A stretch of DNA of 58,784 bases from Opitutia bacterium (GCA_947474365.1 CANJIU010000057.1:1-58784), one strand, 5' to 3'; positions 8,667-18,189 are shown, counted from the first letter of the stretch. Made by a program: numbers and translations. Notes: a model not told the origin generated them from the sequence alone.

Positions 8667-9824
8667 ATGAATCGCCTGCTCATCCTGCTCCTCCTTGCTC
8701 TGGCGGGCGCGTCCTGCCCCGCAGCCGACGACGCCGTCCGGGAGCGCAACCAGCCGCTGACCGACGGACTATACGCGGAGTTCACCACGCCGCGCGGGGT
8801 GGTCGTCGCCGAACTCCTCTACACCAAGGCCCCGTTGACGTGCGCGAATTTCGTCGGGCTTGCCGAGGGATCCATTGCACCCAAGGACGGCCGGCCCTTT
8901 TACACCGGGCTCACTTGGTACCGGGTCGTTCCCGGCTTCGTCATTCAAAGCGGAAACCCGGGCCTCAAGGATACCGACGACGAAAAAAATCCGATCCCGC
9001 ACCATTTCCCCGACGAATTTGTGCCCGGGCTGCGTCACGACGCCGCCGGGATCCTCTCGATGGCGAACGCCGGGCCCGATACCAACAGCTGCGAGTTTTT
9101 CCTCACCCTCGCGCCCACCCAGCGCCTTAACTACCTGCACAGCGTCTTCGGCCGTGTTGTCCGCGGGATCGAAGTTTTGGGGCAAATCCGGCAGGACGAC
9201 GCGCTCGCGATCAAGGTTCTCCGCGTGGGCCCGGCAGCCCAGGGGTTCAAAGCGGACGAGAAAACCTTCCGCACGCGGGCGGCCACCGCCCGGAGATACT
9301 CCGCCGCGCGCGAGCCGGGACCACTCACTCATTTTGATGACCCGGACAAGGTCCTCCCAACGGAGCCGCCCCGGGCGAAAAATTTCAACTTCAAGCTCGC
9401 GAACTTCGAACGCGTCAACGGGCTGCGGATCGCCGCCCGCGTCTTTGCGAAGTCCCCCACCGCCGAGGAGGACAGTGAGCCCGGCAAATTCATGAAGGCC
9501 CTCGCAGCCAAACTCGGCGTCGGCCCGCGGGGAGCCGTCGCCGCCTACTTCGCCGATGACAACGACTGGCGCGTTTGGCTGATCGGCGATGCCATCACGC
9601 CGTTTTTTGGTCGTCCGCCCTCGCCCGCCGATCTCAAGGACGGCGGGGCGTTCCATGACGTGAAGGAAGCGTTCCTCAAGTCCGCCCAAGCCGCCGGCGA
9701 TGCCGCCTATGCGAAACAGCAGGCAGCCCTCGCCGCCGCCCAGCAGCCTCCTCCTCCCTCCCAGCGCATCAAGCTGCATACGGACGCGATTCTGGACGCG
9801 TTGATTGAAAAACTGGAGCGGTGA
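8667..9824 (+). CDS. Exported cyclophilin-type peptidyl-prolyl isomerase
   Basis: 385 residues. Signal peptide about 1-20 (MNRLLILLLLALAGASCPAA); the Cys at 17 could instead be a weak lipobox. A cyclophilin domain covers about 33-175, with the family pattern LTWYRVVPGFVIQSGNP and the later GILSMANAGPDTNSCEFFLTL. The C-terminal ~200 residues, Ala/Pro-rich near the end, are outside the isomerase core and not recognised. Role: cis-trans isomerisation of Xaa-Pro bonds during folding of exported proteins. It precedes the M20 gene by 45 bp on the same strand, possibly one transcript. Confidence 0.9.
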   Translation: MNRLLILLLLALAGASCPAADDAVRERNQPLTDGLYAEFTTPRGVVVAELLYTKAPLTCANFVGLAEGSIAPKDGRPFYTGLTWYRVVPGFVIQSGNPGLKDTDDEKNPIPHHFPDEFVPGLRHDAAGILSMANAGPDTNSCEFFLTLAPTQRLNYLHSVFGRVVRGIEVLGQIRQDDALAIKVLRVGPAAQGFKADEKTFRTRAATARRYSAAREPGPLTHFDDPDKVLPTEPPRAKNFNFKLANFERVNGLRIAARVFAKSPTAEEDSEPGKFMKALAAKLGVGPRGAVAAYFADDNDWRVWLIGDAITPFFGRPPSPADLKDGGAFHDVKEAFLKSAQAAGDAAYAKQQAALAAAQQPPPPSQRIKLHTDAILDALIEKLER

Positions 9825-9869
9825 TCGCAGGCGTTGGCCCGCTTCGCGCAACCCACGACTGCAACCGCG

Positions 9870-11213
9870 ATGAATATTTTCCAAATCGGACGATTTTCGC
9901 TCCTGCTGACCCTGGGCTTCAGCCCGCTGGAGTCCGCTCCCGTCGCCGGCCTGGGTGAGAGTGTCGCGAGCAAACTCAACGCCGACTACCCGTCGTTAGA
10001 GACACTTTATCGCGATCTTCACGCGCACCCAGAATTGTCGTTGATGGAGGAGAAAACCGCGGCGCGAATCGCGGCCGAGTTGCGCGACGCAGGCTTCGAC
10101 GTCACGGAGAAATTCGGCGGCGGATACGGCCTCGTCGGTGTGCTGAAAAACGGCACCGGGCCCACGCTCCTTGTTCGCACCGATCTTGACGGTCTGCCGG
10201 TCGAGGAGGAAACCGGTGTGCCCTATGCGAGCAAGACACGGGTCAAGGACCTCGCCGGGCGCGAAGTCGCGACGATGCATGCCTGCGGGCACGACATTCA
10301 CATGACGTGTTTCATCGGCACCGCGCGGATCCTCGCCACGCTGAAGACCCGCTGGTCGGGCACGCTGATCTTCGTCGGCCAGCCGGCCGAGGAAACCGGC
10401 GTCGGGGCGAGGGGCATGCTCAGCGCAGGTTTATACCGCCAGTTTCCCCGGCCCGATTTCGCCCTCGCACTCCACGACAGCGCCACGCTCGCCGCCGGTT
10501 CCGTGGGCATGATCGAGGGGTATGCCATGGCCAACGTCGACATGGTCGACGTCCTGATCCGCGGGGTGGGCGGTCATGGGGCCTATCCGCATACGACCAA
10601 GGATCCCGTGGTGCTCGCCTCGCACATCGTTGTCGCGCTGCAGACCATCGTGAGCCGCGAGACGCGCCCGGTCGACCCCGCGGTCGTCACGGTGGGTTCC
10701 ATCCACGGCGGAACGAAACACAACATCATCCCGGATGAGGTGAAGCTGCAGCTCACGCTGCGTTCCTACTCCGACGGAGTGCGCGCCCACACCCTCGACG
10801 CCCTCCGCCGCATTTGCCGCGGCGAAGCCATTTCCGCGGGGATTCCCGAAGATCGGATGCCCGTGATCTCAATCGTCGGCGAAGGGACCCCCGCCGCCTA
10901 CAACGATCCCGCGCTGACCCGCCGGCTGCGCGACGGGTTGATCCGCTGGCTGGGTGCCAATAGTCTAAAGTCGGTCGAAGCCGAAATGGCCGGCGAGGAC
11001 TTCAGCCGATTCGGCCGCACGTCCGAAAAGGTGCCGATCTGTCTGCTCCAGATCGGAGCGGTCGCACCGGAAAAGATCGTCGAAAGCGAGCGGACCGGCG
11101 CCGCCCTGCCCTCTCTGCATTCGAGCAAGTTCGCTCCTGTACCAGAACCGACGATCAAGACGGGCGTCACCGCCCTCACCGCCGCGTCCCTCGAATTGCT
11201 CGGAAAACGATAG
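9870..11213 (+). CDS. M20-family amidohydrolase/peptidase
   Basis: 447 residues from ATG 9870; the frame also opens at a TTG (9834) before the signal peptide MNIFQIGRFSLLLTLGFSPLESA. Metal-centre motifs of the IAA-amino acid hydrolase/hippurate hydrolase branch are visible: HAHPELS, MHACGHDIHM (Cys and His ligands), QPAEETGVGARGML, the dimerisation-domain HGAYPHTTKDP, and a final His in SLHSSKFAP. It hydrolyses an N-acyl or peptide amide bond; substrate unknown. The signal peptide implies a periplasmic location, less common than the cytosolic form. Possible operon with the cyclophilin upstream. Confidence 0.9.
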   Translation: MNIFQIGRFSLLLTLGFSPLESAPVAGLGESVASKLNADYPSLETLYRDLHAHPELSLMEEKTAARIAAELRDAGFDVTEKFGGGYGLVGVLKNGTGPTLLVRTDLDGLPVEEETGVPYASKTRVKDLAGREVATMHACGHDIHMTCFIGTARILATLKTRWSGTLIFVGQPAEETGVGARGMLSAGLYRQFPRPDFALALHDSATLAAGSVGMIEGYAMANVDMVDVLIRGVGGHGAYPHTTKDPVVLASHIVVALQTIVSRETRPVDPAVVTVGSIHGGTKHNIIPDEVKLQLTLRSYSDGVRAHTLDALRRICRGEAISAGIPEDRMPVISIVGEGTPAAYNDPALTRRLRDGLIRWLGANSLKSVEAEMAGEDFSRFGRTSEKVPICLLQIGAVAPEKIVESERTGAALPSLHSSKFAPVPEPTIKTGVTALTAASLELLGKR

Positions 11214-11377
11214 TTCCGTCCACGACGCCGAGGACGGCATCGCTCGACAAGGTCCCCATACCCACCGACCAGTGGCGGCGCGACTTTGTCCGGCGGGAAA
11301 TTGACAGTCTAATTACAACCGGACCGTTTGCTCATTCAGCTGCCCGTCTCCATGGTTCGTCGAGTCCCACACCCGAA

Positions 11378-13846
11378 ATGATCAACCCGTTCCCGTCGCC
11401 GTGGCTCGCGGAGTTCGCGCCGCTCGGTGAATGCTACCTCTGGCAGCCCAACCTGATTTGGTTCCACGCGGTCGCCGACGGCTTGATCGCCCTCGCCTAC
11501 CTCTCCATTCCACTCACCCTCCTGCACGTCTCTCGTCGACGTCGCGATCTGCCGTTCCCGGGCATCTTCATCATGTTCGGGGCGTTCATCATCGCGTGTG
11601 GACTGACGCACGTCATGGAAATCGTGACAATCTGGCAGCCGGTTCACTGGTTGAGTGGGTCGGTGAAAATGACCACGGCCGTGATCTCAGTCGCCACTGC
11701 GGTTGCCCTGGCGCGGGTGGTCCCACGGGCCATCACGCTCCCGAGCTCGGCCGAGTTGAAGCAACTCAACGTCTCACTTGAGGAACGCGTGGCCGCCCGC
11801 ACGGCCGACCTCAAGGCCAGCAATGACCAACTCCGGCGCGAGGTCGGACAGCGGGAGCAAGCCGAGGCCGAGATTCGACGGCTCAACCTTACCCTTGAGC
11901 ACCGGGTCGCCGAGTTGCAGGCGCTCTTCGATGTCCTTCCGATCGGAGTCGGCATTTCTCGTGACGCCACCTGCCGCGATATTCGCACGAACCGGGCATT
12001 CGCCACGATGCTGGGCATCAAGCCCGACTCGAACGCCTCCCTCTCGGCGCCAGCCGGACAGGCGCCGACAAACTTCACGGTGGAGCAGGCGGGCCGGGTG
12101 CTTTCGCCGGATAATTTGCCCATGCAGCGCGCGGTTCGGGAGAACGTCGCGCTGCACAATTTCGAGGAGTCGATCGTGCACGAGGACGGCACGCGCATCG
12201 ATCTGGTCGTGAGCGCGCTCCCGCTGCGCAATGAACAGGGAGAGGCCGTGGGAGCCGTTGCCACCTTTCAGGACATAACCGCACTCAAGGCGGCGCAGGA
12301 CGAACTCCGGCTCGTGGTTGACGCCGCCCCGAACGCGATCCTGAAAGTCGAGTCGTCCGGCCTCATCACCCTGGTCAACGCCCAGGCGATCGCACTCTTC
12401 GGCTACACCCGGGAAGAAATGCTCGGACAGGCCGTCGAAATTCTCGTCCCCGAACGATACCGCTCCGGGCATCAGACCCATCTGGGAAATTTCTTCCACC
12501 ACCCAAGCGCACGGGCCATGGGAGCGGGACGCGAACTGTACGGCCGGCGCAAGGATGGTTCCGAAGTTCCGATCGAGGTCGGACTTAATCCGATCAAGAC
12601 ACCCAACGGCATGATTGCGCTCGCCGCGATCATCGATGTCACCCAGCGGAAGAGGGCCGAGGCGGATCGGCTGGAGTTCGAGCGCCGCCTCCTGGAGTCA
12701 CAAAAACTGGAGAGCATCGGCGTGCTCGCGGGCGGCATTGCCCACGATTTCAACAACCTCCTCACCGGCGTTCTGGGCAACGCCTCGTTGCTGCGCCTGC
12801 ACGCGGGCGAGAATGCCGACAAAAGCCTCATGCACATCGATGAGATCGAGCGGTACGCCCAACGCGCCGCCGCCCTCTGCCGGCAGATGCTCGATTACTC
12901 GGGCAAGGGGCATTTCGTGGTCCGGCCCTTCAATCCCAACCGGATGATCGAGCAACAGATCCCACTGCTCAAGGTCGCAGTCGGCAAAATGGTGAAACTG
13001 TCGTTTGATCTGGCGGAGCCGTTGCGGCTGGTGCGCGGCGACGCGAAGCAACTGCACCAGGCGCTCACCAACCTGGTGATCAACGCCTCCGAGGCCATCG
13101 GCGCACAGCCGGGCGAGATCACGATTCGGACCCGCCTCGTGAGCATCGGCGATGACGAGCGGGGGCGACTGGTGGCGCCCCATGAACTCACCGCCCTGTC
13201 GTGTGTCAGCCTTTCCGTGATCGACACCGGCTGTGGAATGACTTCCGACACGTTGAAACGCGCCTTCGAACCGTTTTTCACCACCAAGTTCATCGGTCGC
13301 GGGCTCGGGCTCGCCGCCGTCCTCGGCATCATCCGGAGCCACAAGGGCGGCATCCTCGCACGATCAAATCCCGGCTCCGGATCCGAATTCGAGCTGCTGA
13401 TTCCCGCCCTTGACGATTCGGCCTCTCCCCTGCCCCCCCGCGCCGCGACCCCAGCCATCGGCAGCCGCGGAACCGTACTCGTGGTCGACGACGAGGACTG
13501 CGTGCGAAATCTGGCGAGCGAATCCCTGATCGGAGCAGGCTATCAAGTGGTGCTGGCGGAGGACGGCGAGATGGCGGTCAGCTTGTTTCGGATCAATCCG
13601 TACCGTTTTTCCGCCGTGCTGTTGGACTTGAAAATGCCCCGCCTCGACGGGGAAAACACGTTTTTCGTTCTCCGTCAGATCGCGCCTGATCTGCCGGTTG
13701 TGCTCACCAGCGGTTTCGATGAGGAGTTGGTGCACCAGCGTTTTCTGGACAGCGGGCTCGCGGCGTTCCTGCCCAAGCCCTTCCGACCAGCGACCCTCGT
13801 GGCAACGATCGGCGAGGCGATTCAAAAGTCCCGTCGCGCACGCTGA
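11378..13846 (+). CDS. Hybrid histidine kinase with ETR1-like ethylene-binding domain
   Basis: 822 residues. Residues about 25-115 form three membrane helices very like the ethylene-binding domain of plant ETR1: AYLSIPL (AYFSIPL in ETR1) and FGAFIIACGLTHVME (FGAFIVLCGATHLIN). The copper ligands align as Cys74 and His78, and Asp34, Tyr41, Pro45 and Lys97 fall on other conserved positions; ETR1 Glu38 is Thr47 here. Then follow a coiled coil (~125-180), PAS (~185-305), PAS (~306-430), HisKA with phospho-His456 (GGIAHDFNNLL), HATPase (TKFIGRGLGLAAV) and a receiver domain with phospho-Asp750 (VLLDLKMPRLDG). No separate output regulator is adjacent. Ligand binding is inferred from these residues, not shown. 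Confidence 0.88.
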   Translation: MINPFPSPWLAEFAPLGECYLWQPNLIWFHAVADGLIALAYLSIPLTLLHVSRRRRDLPFPGIFIMFGAFIIACGLTHVMEIVTIWQPVHWLSGSVKMTTAVISVATAVALARVVPRAITLPSSAELKQLNVSLEERVAARTADLKASNDQLRREVGQREQAEAEIRRLNLTLEHRVAELQALFDVLPIGVGISRDATCRDIRTNRAFATMLGIKPDSNASLSAPAGQAPTNFTVEQAGRVLSPDNLPMQRAVRENVALHNFEESIVHEDGTRIDLVVSALPLRNEQGEAVGAVATFQDITALKAAQDELRLVVDAAPNAILKVESSGLITLVNAQAIALFGYTREEMLGQAVEILVPERYRSGHQTHLGNFFHHPSARAMGAGRELYGRRKDGSEVPIEVGLNPIKTPNGMIALAAIIDVTQRKRAEADRLEFERRLLESQKLESIGVLAGGIAHDFNNLLTGVLGNASLLRLHAGENADKSLMHIDEIERYAQRAAALCRQMLDYSGKGHFVVRPFNPNRMIEQQIPLLKVAVGKMVKLSFDLAEPLRLVRGDAKQLHQALTNLVINASEAIGAQPGEITIRTRLVSIGDDERGRLVAPHELTALSCVSLSVIDTGCGMTSDTLKRAFEPFFTTKFIGRGLGLAAVLGIIRSHKGGILARSNPGSGSEFELLIPALDDSASPLPPRAATPAIGSRGTVLVVDDEDCVRNLASESLIGAGYQVVLAEDGEMAVSLFRINPYRFSAVLLDLKMPRLDGENTFFVLRQIAPDLPVVLTSGFDEELVHQRFLDSGLAAFLPKPFRPATLVATIGEAIQKSRRAR

Positions 13847-13925
13847 CGTCCGCGCGCCGAACGGACAGGTCTCCTCCGGGTTTGCCAACGACGCTCGGAG
13901 CCCCTAATCGCTCGGGCACATTTCC

Positions 13926-14459
13926 ATGCGCAGCATCTTCATTCTCATCCTCCTTGGCGTCATCCTCGGCACCGCGGCCCTCGTCACGCGGTCCGGAATC
14001 TTCTCCCGGAACAATCCCGGCCGGCCGATCAACAGCGCGATGCGCGAAGCGCTCGACAAACAGAATCCCCAGCTCAGCACGAACGACGAGATGGAGATCA
14101 ACAAGGTGTTCAGCACCGCGCACAAGCTGCCTTCCGGCCTGCGCTACGTGGTACGCGCGCCCGGCACGGGTGACGCCACCCCACAGATGGGAAACGAGGT
14201 CATCGCCCACTACGAGGGCCGGCTGCTCGACGGCACCACGTTCGACAGTTCGTACCGCAAGGGCGTGCCCTTTGTCTTTCGCGTCGGAATGGGCGCCGTC
14301 ATTCGCGGCTGGGACGAGGCCTTTCAGTCGATGAAAAAGGGTGAGAAACGCACGTTGATCATCCCCTACTGGCTGGCCTATGGAGAAAAGGGCCGGCCGG
14401 GCAGCATTCCCCCCAAGGCCACCCTCATCTTTGAGGTCGAGTTGCTTGACTGGCGGTAA
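13926..14459 (+). CDS. FKBP-type peptidyl-prolyl isomerase, membrane-anchored or exported
   Basis: 177 residues. N-terminal hydrophobic segment 2-20 (RSIFILILLGVILGTAALV), a signal anchor or signal peptide. The C-terminal FKBP domain (~65-177) shows the family pattern VIAHYEGRLLDGTTFDSSY, VPFVFRVGMGAVIRGWDEA, RTLIIPYWLAYGEKG and IPPKATLIFEVELLDW. It catalyses proline isomerisation in extracytoplasmic folding. The gene is convergent with the HDOD gene at 14476, with only 16 bp between stops. Confidence 0.92.
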   Translation: MRSIFILILLGVILGTAALVTRSGIFSRNNPGRPINSAMREALDKQNPQLSTNDEMEINKVFSTAHKLPSGLRYVVRAPGTGDATPQMGNEVIAHYEGRLLDGTTFDSSYRKGVPFVFRVGMGAVIRGWDEAFQSMKKGEKRTLIIPYWLAYGEKGRPGSIPPKATLIFEVELLDWR

Positions 14460-14475
14460 AGGCTTTTTTCGCCAC

Positions 14476-15309
14476 TCACACCACGCTCGCGCACAACAAG
14501 ACGTAGTGGGCGCGGGCGCGATTGGCGCATTCTTCCAGATCCGCCTCGCTCACTCCAGCCAGCGTCAGCTTGGCCGGGGTGCAAATCCAATCACCGCCTT
14601 CGCCGGGCAAATCCAAACCGAACCGCGCGGCCACGCCGCAGGCGAGGTTCAGCACACACGCCCCGAGGTTGGTGCCATTCGAACAGGCCAAGGGCTCAAA
14701 GTGATCCTGCACGGACTCGATCAGCTCGGAGGGAAACCGCCAGTGCTTGAGCAGAATCGTGGTCACCTCTGACGAGGTGACGCCAAACATCTTCTTTTCC
14801 CACTCCGCGACCGAGGGCCATTCCGCCTCTCCGGGATAGACCCGGCCTTGGGAAGTACCATCGAGGATGACACGCCCAATCGTCCGCACGAGCCCGGCCG
14901 TGTAGGCGAGTCCGCCATCGCGCCCCGCCCGTTGGCCCAGCAACTCCGCCGCCGCCGCGGTGGCGACGGCGTTTTCCCACAGCCGGCTGGCCGGCAGGCG
15001 GTAGGTGTACAGGTCCCGCTGGCACACCTGCTGCGTGGCCGCGAGGCCTACGAGGCGAAAAATTTCCCCGAGGCCGACCCGCCCCACCGCAACATCGAGC
15101 GAATCGGTCCGGTCACGCAGGCCGAACAGGACGCTGTTGCTCATCCGCACCACGTGAAACGTCAGCGCCGGGTCGAGCCTGATCAGCTGGATAATCTCCT
15201 CCATCTCGGTCTGGGGATCGAGCAGCAGCGTCCGCAACCGACTGAAGGTCACAGCCGCAGGCGCCAGTTTGTTACCGAGTGCGATGATGTTCTCTTGGGT
15301 GATGGACAT
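14476..15309 (-). CDS. HDOD-domain protein 1
   Basis: 277 residues from ATG 15309 (MSITQENIIALGNKL); the frame extends to 15357 without protein-like sequence. One HDOD domain spans most of the protein: LRTLLLDPQTEMEEIIQLIRLDP, VVRMSNSVLFG and YTAGLVRTIGRVIL. The HD catalytic pair that active HD-GYP proteins carry at the GLLHD position reads GLVRT here, as expected of HDOD, which is thought to be non-catalytic and involved in signalling. First (3'-most) of three paralogues on this strand. Confidence 0.88.
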   Translation of the reverse strand: MSITQENIIALGNKLAPAAVTFSRLRTLLLDPQTEMEEIIQLIRLDPALTFHVVRMSNSVLFGLRDRTDSLDVAVGRVGLGEIFRLVGLAATQQVCQRDLYTYRLPASRLWENAVATAAAAELLGQRAGRDGGLAYTAGLVRTIGRVILDGTSQGRVYPGEAEWPSVAEWEKKMFGVTSSEVTTILLKHWRFPSELIESVQDHFEPLACSNGTNLGACVLNLACGVAARFGLDLPGEGGDWICTPAKLTLAGVSEADLEECANRARAHYVLLCASVV

Positions 15310-15392
15310 GGGGAACGGTCGGGTTGCACCCACAATGTCGGCACAACCGGGCCACAAACTAAGCGGAATCTCTCCCCGCCAGCCCCGTCCGG

Positions 15393-16196
15393 TCAGAAGT
15401 CGATGGCCTTCAAGGTTCCGATTTGAACATCAAACCGCTCGTCGAACGGTTTCACATGCTTGAAATCCGTGCGCTTCAACTCAAGTACTCCACCGACACT
15501 GACGAAGAAAATCGAGGCCGACGCGTCGCCGTTGATCGAGATCAGCGTCGGGGGATATTTGGGGTTCACCGTGGCAAATTCGAGGGTGCCCTCGCCGGAC
15601 TTGACCTTTACAATCAATTTGGAACGGAACGAGCTGCGCAGCTTGACCGCGATGTTTTCGAGCTGCCGGGATTCCCGTCCGATTCGCACCAGCACTTGGA
15701 ATTTCTCGGGAGGAAAGCGTTCGTTCCCGTCTTTTTTCAATGGGACCTCGAAAACCAGCGCTTCCGCCGTTTCCACGGCGACGAACGCCGTGCGCAGATC
15801 GATCGATTCGCCGAGGGACTTTCGGTTGGGATTTTCCCCGCTTTCGTCGCGTTTCTGCGCCTTTTCCCCCTGCCGACGGTACTTGTTCCGGTCGCTCTCC
15901 GTCGGAGGCCTGCCATTGACCGAAAGCGGCACCCACTGCTCGGGATAGGGCTTTGACGGGTCGTAACGCACGACCACATCCGTCTTCACCTTGCCCTTTT
16001 CGTCGCGGATTACCCGCGACTCGGTGAAGGCCCATCGGCGCAGATCCTGCGCCGTCCGCTCCAGCGCCGTGCCCACCATCTCAAGTTCATCAGCACTCGC
16101 CTGACGGCCCGAGCCACCCGCCGCGGCGCCTCCGGCCGCATGGACACGAGGAAGCCCAATCAAGAAAAGGATGATACCCAGGCGAAAAAGAAACAT
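15393..16196 (-). CDS. Uncharacterised exported protein
   Basis: 267 residues from ATG 16196, placed at the signal peptide MFLFRLGIILFLIGLPRVHA (cleavage near residue 20). A Gly/Ala-rich stretch follows, then a charged mixed alpha/beta region (RRWAFTESRVIRDEKGKVKTD, YPEQWVPLSVNG, NKYRRQGEKAQKRDESGEN). I recognise no family. It lies between two HDOD genes on the same strand (83 bp and 155 bp gaps), so it may share their transcript, but its role cannot be told. The charged middle and lack of Cys suggest a soluble periplasmic protein. Confidence 0.75.
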   Translation of the reverse strand: MFLFRLGIILFLIGLPRVHAAGGAAAGGSGRQASADELEMVGTALERTAQDLRRWAFTESRVIRDEKGKVKTDVVVRYDPSKPYPEQWVPLSVNGRPPTESDRNKYRRQGEKAQKRDESGENPNRKSLGESIDLRTAFVAVETAEALVFEVPLKKDGNERFPPEKFQVLVRIGRESRQLENIAVKLRSSFRSKLIVKVKSGEGTLEFATVNPKYPPTLISINGDASASIFFVSVGGVLELKRTDFKHVKPFDERFDVQIGTLKAIDF

Positions 16197-16351
16197 GCTG
16201 ATGTGAATACGTTCAGCACCCAATGTTCACCAATGCGGCGCACGGCGCAAGCTTGCCCCGAATTCTCCCACCTCGCAAACGGCGCACCACTCGGACCCAA
16301 CTCGGCGCCACCGGCACCGAGAAGCACGGGCGCATCAGCGCGCTCTCGAAA

Positions 16352-17194
16352 TCAGTAAAGCCCCGCCCTCTGTTGCTCAAACGTGTGGAACACCTGTCCA
16401 CACACCCCCTGCCAGCCGGCCGAATCGAGGCCGACCGCACCCAAACGATCGGTGGAAAAGGCCCAACACACCTCCTCACCAGCCAAGGCCAGTGAACGTT
16501 CCGCGACGATGGAACCCGCGAGGTTGAGGACATTGGCGAGCGGATCATCGGACGGCGCGTGGTGGCGCTCGATTGCGGTCACCATCTCCGGCGGAAAACG
16601 CCATCCATCGAGCAGCGTGGCCGCAACCTCGGTCCCGGTGATTCCGAAGCGCAGAAGTTCCCAGGCCTCGTACGTGGAAAACGACCCCGGATCGAAATTG
16701 TCCGTCGGTTCGAGTTTTCCCCGGGCGGCGCGGTCGATGACCATCATTCCCACCCCACGCAGCAAACCGGCCGTGTAAGCCGTGCGCGGGTCGAGAGCCG
16801 CCCGCCGGGCCAGTGCCTCGCTCGCGAGTGCGTGCAGGAGAAGGGATTCACGCAGGCGTTCCGCCTCGACCCCATACACCTGCAGGGAGCGGTCGACCAA
16901 TCCGGCCACCGTCGCGACGCCCACCACCCGCAGGATTTCAGCAAATCCCATCCGAGTCACCGCTTCGTCGATGGAACATACGTTTCCACCACCGCCAAAA
17001 ACCACACTGTTGCTGATCCGAACGACCCGGACCGCCAGCGCCGGATCCATCCGGATGGCCTCGGCGATTTGATCGAGCCCCGTGTTCACATCCTCCAGCA
17101 ACTCACACAGCCCACCCAACACCTGTGGCGCCGCCGGCAGGGTTTGGGCGTGCGCGAAGATTTGTTCGCGCGTAATTGCGAGGTCTGCAGTCAT
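16352..17194 (-). CDS. HDOD-domain protein 2
   Basis: 280 residues from ATG 17194. Same architecture as the genes at 14476-15309 and 17248-18117: AEAIRMDPALAVRVVRISNSVVFGG, VTRMGFAEILRVVGVATVAGL and AYTAGLLRGVGMMVI. The GLLHD-like site reads GLLRG, so no HD metal pair. A clear tandem paralogue; it aligns better with protein 3 than with protein 1 in the ISN-VFGG-G and ARRAALDPRTAYTAGLLR regions. Likely a cytosolic signalling scaffold; no catalytic domain is attached. Confidence 0.88.
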   Translation of the reverse strand: MTADLAITREQIFAHAQTLPAAPQVLGGLCELLEDVNTGLDQIAEAIRMDPALAVRVVRISNSVVFGGGGNVCSIDEAVTRMGFAEILRVVGVATVAGLVDRSLQVYGVEAERLRESLLLHALASEALARRAALDPRTAYTAGLLRGVGMMVIDRAARGKLEPTDNFDPGSFSTYEAWELLRFGITGTEVAATLLDGWRFPPEMVTAIERHHAPSDDPLANVLNLAGSIVAERSLALAGEEVCWAFSTDRLGAVGLDSAGWQGVCGQVFHTFEQQRAGLY

Positions 17195-17247
17195 CCTGCG
17201 CCTATCGGCACGGACCGCCCCAGAGTTTAGGCGCAAAGCATCCGGGC

Positions 17248-18117
17248 CTAGACTACCATCGCCGCCACCGCGGACTCAAAGGCGCTTTCGGTCCAGACAA
17301 TGGCGGGCTCAAAATCGTTCGCCGTCAACCCGGCAGCACGAAGTTTCTCGTCCGTCAAATCCCACCATTGGGATTCGCCGGCAAATGAACGACTGACGCG
17401 ATGGGCCAGCCCGTTGGCCACATTGAGGAGCGCCGCGAGCGGATCGGCGAAGTCTTCCCGTCGGGTCATTCGGTGGTCACGGATTGCCTCTCCGATCTCC
17501 AGCGGAAACCGCCACTCATCGAGCACCAACGCGCACACGGCACAATGGTCGATGCCGAAGACACTCTCTTCCCATGCCGAATAGCCCGACCATTGCGTCG
17601 GAATATAGTGCGGGGCACGACCACCCAGTTCGCGCGCCGCCTGGTTGAGCACCATCATTCCGAGGGGCCGCAGCAATCCCGCGGTGTAGGCACAGCGCGA
17701 ATCCGCTCCGGAGGCACGCGCGAGCGCCTCACCCGCCAGCGCTCCATAGAGCATGTTGTCACGCAGCTTCCGGGCGGAGATGCCATAATTCTCCAGCGAT
17801 CGCTGCGAAAAACGGGCGGCGCTCGCAGTTCCAACCAGCTTCAAGATCTCCCCAAATCCGACCCGATTCACCGCCTCCTCGACGGAAGCAATCCGCCCGA
17901 CGCCGCCGAAAACCGGCCCGTTACTGATGCGCACGATGCGGGCCGCCAACGCAACATCGCGTCGCAAGAGCGCGGCAATCGCATCCAGATCGCTGTTCGC
18001 GTCCTGCAACATTTCCCCGAGCTGGGCCAGAACGCCGAGATCGGCGGGCAGGAAACGGGCAAGACGAAGAATGGTTTCGCGCGGCAAGGCGACGCATGCG
18101 GCTGGAGCGACGGACAT
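17248..18117 (-). CDS. HDOD-domain protein 3
   Basis: 289 residues from ATG 18117 (MSVAPAACVALPRE); the frame runs further up to 18174. HDOD signatures: LRRDVALAARIVRISNGPVFGG, VNRVGFGEILKLVGTASAARF and CAYTAGLLRPLGMMVLNQAA, with GLLRP at the HD site. It is 53 bp upstream of HDOD protein 2. First gene of the probable HDOD operon; next upstream is pckG on the same strand with a 72-bp gap. Confidence 0.88.
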   Translation of the reverse strand: MSVAPAACVALPRETILRLARFLPADLGVLAQLGEMLQDANSDLDAIAALLRRDVALAARIVRISNGPVFGGVGRIASVEEAVNRVGFGEILKLVGTASAARFSQRSLENYGISARKLRDNMLYGALAGEALARASGADSRCAYTAGLLRPLGMMVLNQAARELGGRAPHYIPTQWSGYSAWEESVFGIDHCAVCALVLDEWRFPLEIGEAIRDHRMTRREDFADPLAALLNVANGLAHRVSRSFAGESQWWDLTDEKLRAAGLTANDFEPAIVWTESAFESAVAAMVV

Positions 18118-18189
18118 GCGTTCATATCGGCGCAAACGGCGCGTGCTTGAGGAGCCGGCCCCAACCGACGGCACCAGCTCCGTCGGCGT

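Noticed and set aside
11301..11329. Perfect -35 hexamer TTGACA upstream of the hybrid kinase
   Set aside because: No -10 hexamer at 16-18 bp spacing (CCGTTT at that place), so no promoter is called.
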